Shown: positions 1-7,010 of the stretch, piece after piece | Position numbering within the stretch: the first letter of the stretch is position 1 | How the letters are laid out: each line of letters opens with the position of its first letter | Assembly: GCF_002366715.1 (NCBI RefSeq) | Contig: NZ_DFBS01000001.1 | Location: 1 to 22,688 of the forward strand | Direction of reading: 5' to 3' | Source: Halomonas sp. UBA3074 | GTDB taxonomy: Bacteria > Pseudomonadota > Gammaproteobacteria > Pseudomonadales > Halomonadaceae | Length of the DNA stretch: 22,688 bases | The notes under the pieces: generated by a model | What the model was told of the DNA's origin: nothing | Database searches by the model: none | The model's input: the letters and a program-made list of their open reading frames with translations, nothing else | Position numbers and translations under genes: made by a program

Positions 1-52
1 GCCAGTTTTACTTGACCACTACAAAAGGAGGTTAAGTTCGCTTTTTATATTG

Positions 53-442
53 TTATTGAAAACTGACTATTTCACCGTCTTGATCGAAGGCGAGGTACGA
101 ATCAATATTTCCCACCTTGATCGCTTCTACCATGCGATCCAACTGTCGTTCGGCGAGTTCGGACCCTTGATCGGTCATGGCTGCAACGAACACAATATTC
201 CACTCAACGCCGGTCGCTTTTGATTCCTCTCGTAAATCTTTCATGTTGCTGAGCCCTTCAAGTGCCTTGTCGACACACAGCATCGGGATGAGCACTCCGC
301 CTTTTCCCTCCTTGAAGTGTAGCCGCTGTTCCACACTGGGGTGGTCTGGTAATTCGGCACGAGTAAAGACAAACAGCAGTCGCTGTGAATCAGGCTGTTG
401 ACGCGCCTCGTTGAGAAGGTCGTTATAGCTGGCAATGGTCAT
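53..442 (-). CDS. small conserved protein of unknown function
   Basis: A 129-residue soluble acidic protein with no membrane segment, signal peptide or metal motif; it has a single Cys in the segment MLCVDKAL. The ORF can open at 460, but the ATG at 442 is the better start: AGGAG lies 5 bases upstream of it (448-452 on the plus strand), and the protein then begins MTIASYNDLL. From memory, short proteins of this kind in Halomonas and Pseudomonas relatives carry the database name 'ribonucleotide reductase subunit alpha'. Nothing here supports that name: 129 residues is far too short and no reductase motif is visible. It is the last gene on the minus strand after narK2-narK1, 137 bases beyond narK1, so it may have its own promoter. 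The gene is very probably real; its function is unknown. Confidence 0.75.
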   Translation of the reverse strand: MTIASYNDLLNEARQQPDSQRLLFVFTRAELPDHPSVEQRLHFKEGKGGVLIPMLCVDKALEGLSNMKDLREESKATGVEWNIVFVAAMTDQGSELAERQLDRMVEAIKVGNIDSYLAFDQDGEIVSFQ

Positions 443-579
443 GGAGACTCCTAAAGTCATGCTACAAGAAGCAAAAATTATGCTTAAAAATGACGGTTCA
501 AATTTGCCTCTATCGTCATACTTTGCGACATTGGTAAGCGTTAGCGCTGTCGACAGACTCTAATGAGTGAAGACATCGT

Positions 580-1875
580 TCAAAGATGATCTGCATTGGC
601 AGTAATTTTAGAGAAGATTGATTTATCAGTATAAATTTCGTTTTTGATAGGTGGGTAGCTCCTACGCTCCGTCCACCACATCCAAATAATCGATACCAGG
701 GTGACCCCAAAGCAGAGCATCCATACCGTAGTAGCAATGCCCGTCAGATCGACCAATACACCAAACATGATAGGTAGCAGAAAGCCCCCTACACCCCCTG
801 CCAATCCTACGATACCGGATACCAACCCCAGGTTTTCATGGTAATCGTTAGCGAGATATTTGAAGACCGAGGCCTTACCAATCCCCCAGGCAATGCCCAC
901 CACAAACAGCGCGCTGGTAAATAGCCATACGGGAACACCAAAGCCGAATTCAACCTGTTCGCCGCCGCCAGCTGCTTGCACGCTATAGTAGGTTTCGGGA
1001 TAGGACATAATGAAGAGTGCAATCAAACTTGACCAAAGGCAGGTCCATGTCACCGTATGAGCACCAAACCGGTCAGAGAGCCAGCCGCCGAATGCACGAA
1101 TGACACCGGATGGCAGCACAAAAATCGTCGCAATCAAGGCGGCAACCTGAATGCCAAATCCGTACTCATTCATGTAATAGCGGGTTAGCCACAGCGATAC
1201 GCCTACGTAACCACCAAATACCACCGAGTAGTATTGGCAGTATTTCCAAACCTTAGGGTCATTGAGTACTTTGAGTTGATCGCGCAATGAGACATTTTTG
1301 GTATTGCGATGAGTAGGGTCACTAAACGTAAAGAACCAGAAGAGAACGGCGGTGGCGAGCATGATAGCGGCGTAAATGTTGGGGACTGCCTGCCAGCCAA
1401 GCATGACAATCACCGTTGGGGCGATGAACTTAGTTACTGCCGCACCGGCATTGCCAGCGCCGAAGATACCCATAGCCAAGCCCTGACGATCTTTCTCAAA
1501 CCACTTTGCTGTGTAGGTGATACCGACCGAAAAGGCGCCGCCAGAGAGACCCACAAACGCCCCCAGTACCAGCAGTTGCCAATAAGCGGTTGCGAACTGC
1601 ACCATCCAAATAGCGGGAACAATCACCAGTAAAACGATAAAGAAAACGGGGCGCCCACCAAATCGGTCTGTCATGGCACCAAGTGGCAGCCTCGCTATGG
1701 CACCGGTAAGAATAGGCGTCGCGGTGAGAATCCCGAATTGCGTACCGTTAAGGCCTAGTTCTTCGGCAATAGGGACACCAATTTCACCGAACATGGTCCA
1801 CACCATAAAACACATGGTGAAAGCAAAGGTGTTGGCAATTAATACTGCATTCTGTTTAAAGTGCTGAGTAGCCAT
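580..1875 (-). CDS. narK1: NarK type-I nitrate/nitrite transporter (MFS)
   Basis: A 431-residue polytopic inner-membrane protein with about 12 hydrophobic segments, the normal size for the type-I NarK subgroup, whose members are described as nitrate/proton symporters. Family marks seen: Arg62 in ARLPLGAMTDRFGG and Arg260 in GVIRAFGGWLSDRFG, equivalents of the two substrate-binding arginines of NarK, each followed by the MFS loop motif; the first nitrate-signature Gly-rich region at about 109-146 (GLSGGAFSVGITYTAKWF, FGAGNAGAA); and the second at about 327-340 (GIAWGIGKASVFKY). The start is supported by AGAGGG just upstream. It lies 24 bases after narK2 on the same strand and is surely co-transcribed. 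The likely role is nitrate uptake at the onset of anaerobiosis, with narK2 exchanging nitrate for nitrite. Family assignment is firm; transport mode is inferred from subgroup. Confidence 0.95.
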   Translation of the reverse strand: MATQHFKQNAVLIANTFAFTMCFMVWTMFGEIGVPIAEELGLNGTQFGILTATPILTGAIARLPLGAMTDRFGGRPVFFIVLLVIVPAIWMVQFATAYWQLLVLGAFVGLSGGAFSVGITYTAKWFEKDRQGLAMGIFGAGNAGAAVTKFIAPTVIVMLGWQAVPNIYAAIMLATAVLFWFFTFSDPTHRNTKNVSLRDQLKVLNDPKVWKYCQYYSVVFGGYVGVSLWLTRYYMNEYGFGIQVAALIATIFVLPSGVIRAFGGWLSDRFGAHTVTWTCLWSSLIALFIMSYPETYYSVQAAGGGEQVEFGFGVPVWLFTSALFVVGIAWGIGKASVFKYLANDYHENLGLVSGIVGLAGGVGGFLLPIMFGVLVDLTGIATTVWMLCFGVTLVSIIWMWWTERRSYPPIKNEIYTDKSIFSKITANADHL

Positions 1876-1899
1876 GATGACCCTCTTTGGCAGAGCGTA

Positions 1900-3495
1900 T
1901 TAAGGATTTTTGATAGAGGCGTTTTTGCGCAGGTAGAACCACCAGTTGATCACAAGGCAAATCACATAGAAGGCGGCAAAGCCGTACATGGCTATTTCCG
2001 GAGTGCCTGCCTTAATTTGGTCACCGATCATCACGGGCGCAATAAAGGAGCCATACCCAGCAATGGCGGCCGTCCAGCCTAATACGGGCCCTTTTATCTG
2101 CGCATCGAAAATAAAACCAATACTGCGGAAGGTAGAGCCGTTACCAATACCGCTGGCGGTAAACAGCACGATAAACAACAGCATAAATAGCCAGAAATAC
2201 TGATTGGGATCGGTGGCGTTGTAGGCAAGCATCATCACATAGCCAGCCGAAACCGAAGCGAAAACCATCACCACCGTAATCACTTGAGTCACCAGTGACC
2301 CGCCAAATTTATCGGCAATCCAGCCGCCGATAGGCCGAACCAGAGCACCAACAAAAGGGCCAATCCATGACCAGGTAAGCGCACTGGGGGCCTTAGGGTT
2401 GGTGACCCGCGTAATGCTACCGTCAGCCGCGATATCCATCATGTTGCCAAAAATAACGGTAATAGAGAGGGGAAGCGCTGCCGAAAAACCAATGAACGAG
2501 CCAAAGGTAAGAATATAGAGCAGCGTCATTGACCAGGTATGTTTATCGCGAAAAATCGTAAATTGCTTCTGTATATTTGGTTTAATCTCTTCACCGGGGA
2601 GCAGTCGGAGTAAGGTGAGCGTGAGCAGAACTGTCAGTGGTAGCGCCAGCCACATAGAGAGCCATTTAAGAGCGAGTAACCCAATGACGGTGGACAAGAT
2701 GCCCACCCCATAGAGGCCGAGAATTTTACCAAATGCCTGAAGAGGAGAGCCAGGGTTGGGGCTGATAGGACGTAGGTTGTTCATTCCAAACCAGCCAATA
2801 AATGCTAGAGGAATTAGCAGCAGTAGCCATACAAAACCAGCGTTCTGTATCCATGTTTCGGTGCCCGCTTCGATGCGGCCTATGAGTGTGCCGCTGGCGC
2901 TCTGTAACTCCATCGGCCCACCGGCAAGGGCACCAAACAAGCCAACGGTCATGACCAGCGGCACCACTATTTGCATCGTGGTGACGCCAAAATTGCCTAA
3001 ACCAGCATTCATACCTAATGCATAACCCTGCTGATGCTTGGGAAAGAAGCTGGAGATATTGCTCATTGAACAAGCGAAATTGCCTCCACCGATGCCTGAA
3101 AGTAGCGCTAGAGCTTGGAAGACCCAAAATGGTGTATTGGGGTTCGTGAGTGCCCAGCCTGTACCACCTGCGGGCAACATTAATAAAGCGGTGGTAAGAA
3201 ATATTGTGTTACGCCCGCCGGCTAAGCGCAGCATAAAAGCGGCGGGAATGCGAAGGGTTGCACCGGCCAAGCCAGCCGTGGCCGTTAGCGCAAAAAGTTG
3301 GTCAGTAGAGAAGGGGAAGCCCAAATTCTGCATCTGGGTAGCGATCATTCCCCACATCATCCAAACGGCGAAACCGACCAGCAGACTGGGTATAGAAATC
3401 CATAAATTGCGGTTAGCAATTCGCTTACCACTCGTTTCCCAAAAGTCGCTATTCTCAACATCCCATTTTTCGATGTCGGCATTTTTTCTGGCCAT
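1900..3495 (-). CDS. narK2: NarK type-II nitrate/nitrite antiporter, enlarged (MFS)
   Basis: A 531-residue inner-membrane transporter close in sequence to E. coli NarK (463 aa), starting with the same kind of N-terminus (FWETSGKRIANRNLWIS). Substrate arginines are visible as Arg82 (ATLRIPAAF) and Arg387 (GALVRPIGGWIADKFGG). Nitrate-signature regions are at about 136-171 (GGGNFACSMSNISSFFPK, GLGNFGV) and 449-464 (GIGNGSTFRSIGFIF). Compared with E. coli NarK it carries roughly 60 extra residues in the central loop (about 245-305), including two hydrophobic stretches (about 258-276 and 283-298) that could be extra membrane helices. GGGGG precedes the ATG. It is first gene of narK2-narK1 and sits downstream of narXL with NarL-type boxes between. 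Known role of the subgroup: nitrate import against nitrite export. Confidence 0.95.
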   Translation of the reverse strand: MARKNADIEKWDVENSDFWETSGKRIANRNLWISIPSLLVGFAVWMMWGMIATQMQNLGFPFSTDQLFALTATAGLAGATLRIPAAFMLRLAGGRNTIFLTTALLMLPAGGTGWALTNPNTPFWVFQALALLSGIGGGNFACSMSNISSFFPKHQQGYALGMNAGLGNFGVTTMQIVVPLVMTVGLFGALAGGPMELQSASGTLIGRIEAGTETWIQNAGFVWLLLLIPLAFIGWFGMNNLRPISPNPGSPLQAFGKILGLYGVGILSTVIGLLALKWLSMWLALPLTVLLTLTLLRLLPGEEIKPNIQKQFTIFRDKHTWSMTLLYILTFGSFIGFSAALPLSITVIFGNMMDIAADGSITRVTNPKAPSALTWSWIGPFVGALVRPIGGWIADKFGGSLVTQVITVVMVFASVSAGYVMMLAYNATDPNQYFWLFMLLFIVLFTASGIGNGSTFRSIGFIFDAQIKGPVLGWTAAIAGYGSFIAPVMIGDQIKAGTPEIAMYGFAAFYVICLVINWWFYLRKNASIKNP

Positions 3496-3734
3496 CTTTA
3501 CCCCCTAGGCAAAAGCGCGCATTAAGCCGCTTTTGAGGCAAAGATACGCGTAAGCGCGCATAGGTGAAACGGGCGAAAAAGCCTATAAAAACACGGTTAT
3601 ACCTAATCAGAGGTATTAGTAAATGTCTTCTATGTTGCTGTTAATTATATGGTTTATGAAAAAATAGGTAGGTAATCTAACAGATTGTTTACCACCAGAA
3701 TTTTTAGGGGTATCCACTTAGAGTCGACTTCTGG
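3496..3734 (-). promoter_or_regulatory. narK2-narK1 upstream region with NarL-type heptamers
   Basis: The 239 bases between narL and narK2. NarL-type heptamers (consensus TACYYMT): a 7-2-7 inverted pair at 3600-3615 (TACCTAA, TC, AGAGGTA), and single matches on the minus strand at 3664-3670 (TACCTAT) and 3706-3712 (TACCCCT). A minus-strand TATAAT lies at 3649-3644 with no good -35 box. The short dyad AATCTAACAGATT (3674-3686) is centred about 43 bases before the start it would imply. An alternative -10, TATAGG at 3587-3582, would put the 7-2-7 pair over the -35. The leader also has an inverted repeat CAAAAGCG (3510-3517) with CGCTTTTG (3528-3535) and a direct repeat AAGCGCGCAT (3513-3522 and 3552-3561). 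I found no FNR box. The promoter position is not resolved. Confidence 0.55.
3600..3615. promoter_or_regulatory. candidate NarL 7-2-7 binding site
   Basis: Two heptamers in inverted order separated by two bases: TACCTAA (6 of 7 to TACYYMT), TC, AGAGGTA (reverse complement TACCTCT, 7 of 7). This is the arrangement NarL and NarP prefer. It lies 105 bases before the narK2 start codon. narL itself is the next gene upstream. Confidence 0.5.
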
Positions 3735-4400
3735 CTACCTGTTAAGTCCTTCTTGAACTGCCCAAACGGCTGCCTCCACTCGGGAGCGCAGACGTAATTT
3801 TTTTAGTAAGTGTTTAACGTGTACCTTCACGGTTCCTTCGGTAATGTCGAGTTTGCGTGCGATCAGTTTGTTCGACATACCTACAGACAGCTCAGCCAAA
3901 ATCTCTTTTTCACGTAGAGTCAGCGCGTCCACTGACTGTGTCGGCGGGGAGTTACGTTGATTACGAAGCGCTTCAGCAAGCAGAGCTGTTAAGTTCTCGC
4001 TGACAACCATCCGCCCTTTGGCCGCCTGACGGAGCTGGCGTACCATATCTTCCGGCTCCATATCTTTGAGCAGGTAGCCATCGGCACCACCGCGCAGTGC
4101 ATCAACAACATCGTTCTCCTGGTCAGAGACTGTATACATAATGATTCGGCCGGAATATCCCCCATCACGCAGTTGTTTGAGGGTTTGGAGACCATTCATT
4201 ACCGGCATGTTAAGGTCAAGGAGCAGCATATCGGGCTCCAGTGCAACGGCCTTTTCAATACCCTCTTGCGGTGAGCCGGTATCGAATATCAAATCCAGGT
4301 CGTCTTCCATCTCTAGAAGTTGTCGAACCCCACGGCGCAATAGGGGATGATCGTCAATGACCATAATAGTGGCTATTTGATCGTGGTTAGCGTTAGACAT
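3735..4400 (-). CDS. narL: nitrate/nitrite response regulator NarL
   Basis: A 221-residue DNA-binding response regulator. Receiver domain about 11-125, with acidic pair Asp16-Asp17 (VIDDHP), phospho-acceptor Asp62 (LLLDLNMPVMNG), Thr90 (MYTVSD) and Lys112 (LLKDME). The LuxR/GerE helix-turn-helix domain is at about 157-218, with LTLREKEIL and the recognition stretch ITEGTVKVHVKHLLKKL, very close to E. coli NarL, whose recognition helix includes VKVHVKHMLKKM. Only 2 bases separate it from the narX stop codon, so the two are co-transcribed and probably translationally coupled; a weak Shine-Dalgarno lies in the end of narX. It would bind TACYYMT heptamers such as those before narK2 and narG. Confidence 0.97.
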   Translation of the reverse strand: MSNANHDQIATIMVIDDHPLLRRGVRQLLEMEDDLDLIFDTGSPQEGIEKAVALEPDMLLLDLNMPVMNGLQTLKQLRDGGYSGRIIMYTVSDQENDVVDALRGGADGYLLKDMEPEDMVRQLRQAAKGRMVVSENLTALLAEALRNQRNSPPTQSVDALTLREKEILAELSVGMSNKLIARKLDITEGTVKVHVKHLLKKLRLRSRVEAAVWAVQEGLNR

Positions 4401-4402
4401 GC

Positions 4403-6250
4403 TTATCCATTCCCTTCTTCGATAAGACGTTCAGTTTTAGGGGTAAAACTGAGATAGACCCCAGTGCCACCTTTTGGACGGTTTTTAAAAATGAGTTCGG
4501 CATCAATATTCTTGGCTCGATCTCGCATAATGATTAAACCGTAATGCATGGGAGGAGAGCGGTCATCTTCAAGCCCAATACCATCATCTTCTATCGCAAG
4601 ATGTATCGCCGCATTGCTAAACGTCAAACTTACCTTTGCCCATCCGGCGTGTGCATGTTTAAGCGTATTGGCTAATGCTTCCCGGGTGATTTGTAATAGG
4701 TGAACCTCTTCGTTGGCACTGAGCAAGTGGGGAGGTAACTGGTAAGCCAGATCGACAGAGAATCCCAGCCGCTGGCTAAATTCATCAACAGTTTGCTGCA
4801 AAGCTGGCTGAAGTCCGGGCTTATCTAACGATAAGCGGAAAGTGCTCAATAGCTCGCGTAGCTGACGGTAAGCGCTATTCAATCCTTCACGCAAGTCACT
4901 CATTACTCCGCTTTGCTGTTCAGCAGGGAATTGTTTAGCCTGCATCCGTTCTAGTCTGGCGACCTGCATTTTGAGATAGGAGAGTGACTGCGCCAGGGAG
5001 TCGTGAAGTTCCCGAGCGATGATAGTGCGCTCGTTAATCAACGAAAGTTGCTGCTGCTCTTCAATCCGCTGCTGTAGATAAATAGCGGTCGCCAGATGAT
5101 CAGTTAGTGTATTCAATAATTGTCGCGTTGAAGCACTAGGCGCTATCTGATACCCGACCGTCAGGTAACCAAGGGTTAGATTGCCGACAGCGACAGGAAG
5201 AGCTAGTGCCTCAGTATCAAACTTCAGATTCGATGCTTTTATAGGGTCTTCCAAACAGGCAAAACAGGCTAAATCACGACAGTAAAGCGGGCGCTCGGAG
5301 GAGTGAGTGGCGAGAATTTCCATGTCGCTGGCATCGTGCTCACTGCGTAGCGCCAGCACGATAGGACCTATCTCTAGCAGAATTTCCAGTTCACGAAGCA
5401 TAGGAGCAGCACTGGCGCACAGATCGTTGCCTCCACCATAAAGCGTGCGACTTCCATTATGAATGATCTGAAGTGCCTTAATGTGGCGCTCCAGCTCCGA
5501 TTGTTTGAAGAAGACTCGTGCCTCCAGCTCACGGTAGCTAGTGTTGAGTTCGCTAGCCATCTGGTCAAACGTCCGCCCAAGTTGGCCTAACTCATCGTGG
5601 CTGCGAAAGTGTGAACGGTGGTGAAAATTGCGCTTTCCTGCTTCCCGGCTTAATACCATTAACTGGCGTAGCGGTGTGACCAAATTGTGGCGAACATCGT
5701 AAAGGGCCATTAGCAGCAAGAAACCGATCAAGACTAAAAAGAGTATTTGAATGGCACTGATGAGGCGTACTTTTGCTTCGGAGCTGTTCTCAAGGAGCGT
5801 AACGAACTGATCAATATCGACGATAAAGCGATTAAGAGCAGCTTTGGATTGTCTGGTGTCGACCGTATTAAGGGTCAAAACTTGCTCAAGTGCGGGCACA
5901 AGAGTGTGCTGCCACTGCTGCTGAAGCTCATCAAGCTGCTCTAAAATAACTTCGTTACGGGAGAAGAGGGGGCCTTGATATAGCGTTGGACTGTCAAGGC
6001 GAGCGGTCAAACTCTCAACTAATTGATTAATATTGGTGGAGCTGTTTTCTGCCTCTGCTCGTTCCTGTAACTCTTCAATAATTTGCGCGCTAGTGAGCCT
6101 TAATGAGCCAGCCAAATTAATGGCTGTTGCATCTCCTTTGCTGCTATAAGCGATCACCATTGTTAAGCTGATGCTGATAATGGCCATACCGCTGATGGCC
6201 AGCAAGTACGCCACAATACGAGTAACGAGTGAGTGACGGAGAGATTTCAT
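4403..6250 (-). CDS. narX: nitrate/nitrite sensor histidine kinase NarX
   Basis: A 615-residue inner-membrane kinase of the NarX/NarQ type. Order: first membrane helix about 11-35; periplasmic sensor with the nitrate-binding P-box at about 41-57 (INLAGSLRLTSAQ), then helical region; second membrane helix about 164-183; HAMP linker about 184-238; signalling helix; central GAF-like module about 265-390 with Cys324, Cys329 and Cys332 (YCRDLACFACLED); HisKA_3 dimerisation domain with phospho-accepting His416 in IARELHDSLAQSLSYLK; and a HATPase domain with N-box (REALANTLKHAHA, 523-535), DDGIGL (555-560) and KGGTGVYL (593-600). GGGAG lies 6 bases before the ATG. The partner is narL, immediately downstream. 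It could be called NarQ-like, but the direct narL linkage favours NarX. Confidence 0.95.
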   Translation of the reverse strand: MKSLRHSLVTRIVAYLLAISGMAIISISLTMVIAYSSKGDATAINLAGSLRLTSAQIIEELQERAEAENSSTNINQLVESLTARLDSPTLYQGPLFSRNEVILEQLDELQQQWQHTLVPALEQVLTLNTVDTRQSKAALNRFIVDIDQFVTLLENSSEAKVRLISAIQILFLVLIGFLLLMALYDVRHNLVTPLRQLMVLSREAGKRNFHHRSHFRSHDELGQLGRTFDQMASELNTSYRELEARVFFKQSELERHIKALQIIHNGSRTLYGGGNDLCASAAPMLRELEILLEIGPIVLALRSEHDASDMEILATHSSERPLYCRDLACFACLEDPIKASNLKFDTEALALPVAVGNLTLGYLTVGYQIAPSASTRQLLNTLTDHLATAIYLQQRIEEQQQLSLINERTIIARELHDSLAQSLSYLKMQVARLERMQAKQFPAEQQSGVMSDLREGLNSAYRQLRELLSTFRLSLDKPGLQPALQQTVDEFSQRLGFSVDLAYQLPPHLLSANEEVHLLQITREALANTLKHAHAGWAKVSLTFSNAAIHLAIEDDGIGLEDDRSPPMHYGLIIMRDRAKNIDAELIFKNRPKGGTGVYLSFTPKTERLIEEGNG

Positions 6251-6420
6251 GCAACTCCCAGTGGTGGGGGAAAACGTGTTGGCTTTCTTGCAATGCCTAT
6301 TCTACAAATCCATATCCAAAAACGCTTATTTTACATAATTGTAGTAAGTAAATTGCTTCTTAACAGGTTAAGAGCTTTGCAAAGCGCTACCTTACGCCAA
6401 AAGTGTTAGTACCCTAGCGG
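6251..6420 (-). promoter_or_regulatory. narX upstream region with two adjacent palindromes
   Basis: Gap between nsrR (3' end) and narX (start), both minus strand. It holds the 14-base dyad CTTAACAGGTTAAG (6359-6372, 6-base arms) directly followed by the perfect 12-base palindrome GCTTTGCAAAGC (6374-6385). On the minus strand a TACAAT -10-like hexamer lies downstream of the pair, which would place the first dyad near the -35 position. Neither palindrome has a loop and U-run as expected of an intrinsic terminator. I see no FNR or NarL consensus here. The function is a guess: a possible operator for narXL. Confidence 0.3.
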
Positions 6421-6873
6421 CTAGTTGGGAAGTGTGAGGGTGGGAATACGCATCAGCGTTGAGAGCTGTGATGTACGATCTGCTAACAAGTCGGCAAGGG
6501 TATATTGATCCAACACGTTTAAAAATGCAGAGAGCGCTTCCGCCAGAATCGGCTGCAATCGGCAAGAGGGTGTGATGACACATGTATTATCTTCACGAAA
6601 ACACTCAACCAGCGCCATCTCATGTTCTGTATCTCGGACCAACGCCCCCAATGAAATAGTTTCTGGCCGTCGACCCAGCAATAATCCACCACTTTTACCG
6701 CGTATGGCGGTGAGATACCCCTTCTGGTTTAGCTCTTGAACGATTTTCATCAAATGATTACGTGAGATGGAGAACGTCTCTGCTATTTCATTAACCGTGG
6801 TGCGCTCTTCGCCCTTAACTGCGAGGTAGAGAAGTACGCGAATGGCGTAATCGGTATAGCGAGTCAAGTGCAT
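6421..6873 (-). CDS. nsrR: NO-sensing Rrf2-family repressor NsrR
   Basis: A 150-residue winged-helix regulator of the Rrf2 family. The N-terminus MHLTRYTDYAIRVLLYLA, the recognition region ISRNHLMKIVQELNQKGYL and the wing AIRGKSGGLLLG match NsrR closely. Cluster ligands are present: Cys91, Cys98 and Cys104 (E. coli NsrR has Cys91, Cys96, Cys102), and Asp8, the fourth ligand described in Streptomyces NsrR. Its Fe-S cluster would react with NO and release the operator. It diverges from hmp; the shared 137-base gap has an NsrR box next to hmp. There is no clear Shine-Dalgarno before the ATG. Being just upstream of narXL on the same strand, it could also be partly co-transcribed with them. The set of three cysteines separates it from IscR-type paralogues. 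Confidence 0.95.
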   Translation of the reverse strand: MHLTRYTDYAIRVLLYLAVKGEERTTVNEIAETFSISRNHLMKIVQELNQKGYLTAIRGKSGGLLLGRRPETISLGALVRDTEHEMALVECFREDNTCVITPSCRLQPILAEALSAFLNVLDQYTLADLLADRTSQLSTLMRIPTLTLPN

Positions 6874-6976
6874 AGAGGGCCATCAGTTCAAGTAAAACGC
6901 TATTGTACGGTCTGCGCAGGCCTGCGGAAATGATATTCGACTTCTGTTTACGCCAAGGGGAAAGCTTGATATTTTA

Positions 6977-6999
6977 AAGATGTATTTTAAATATATCTT
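6977..6999. promoter_or_regulatory. NsrR operator of hmp
   Basis: A 23-base dyad: left arm AAGATGTATTT, one central T, right arm AAATATATCTT. The arms pair at 10 of 11 positions and match the published NsrR consensus (AAGATGYATTT, N, AAATRCATCTT) almost throughout. It ends 11 bases before the hmp ATG and overlaps the likely promoter (TTGATA at 6966-6971 as a possible -35), so a bound repressor would block hmp transcription. The cognate nsrR gene is divergent and adjacent. Confidence 0.85.
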
Positions 7000-7010
7000 A
7001 TGAGGCGCTT

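Noticed and set aside
547..556. Perfect palindrome CTGTCGACAG after narK1 as terminator
   Set aside because: Ten bases with no loop and no T-run; most likely chance.
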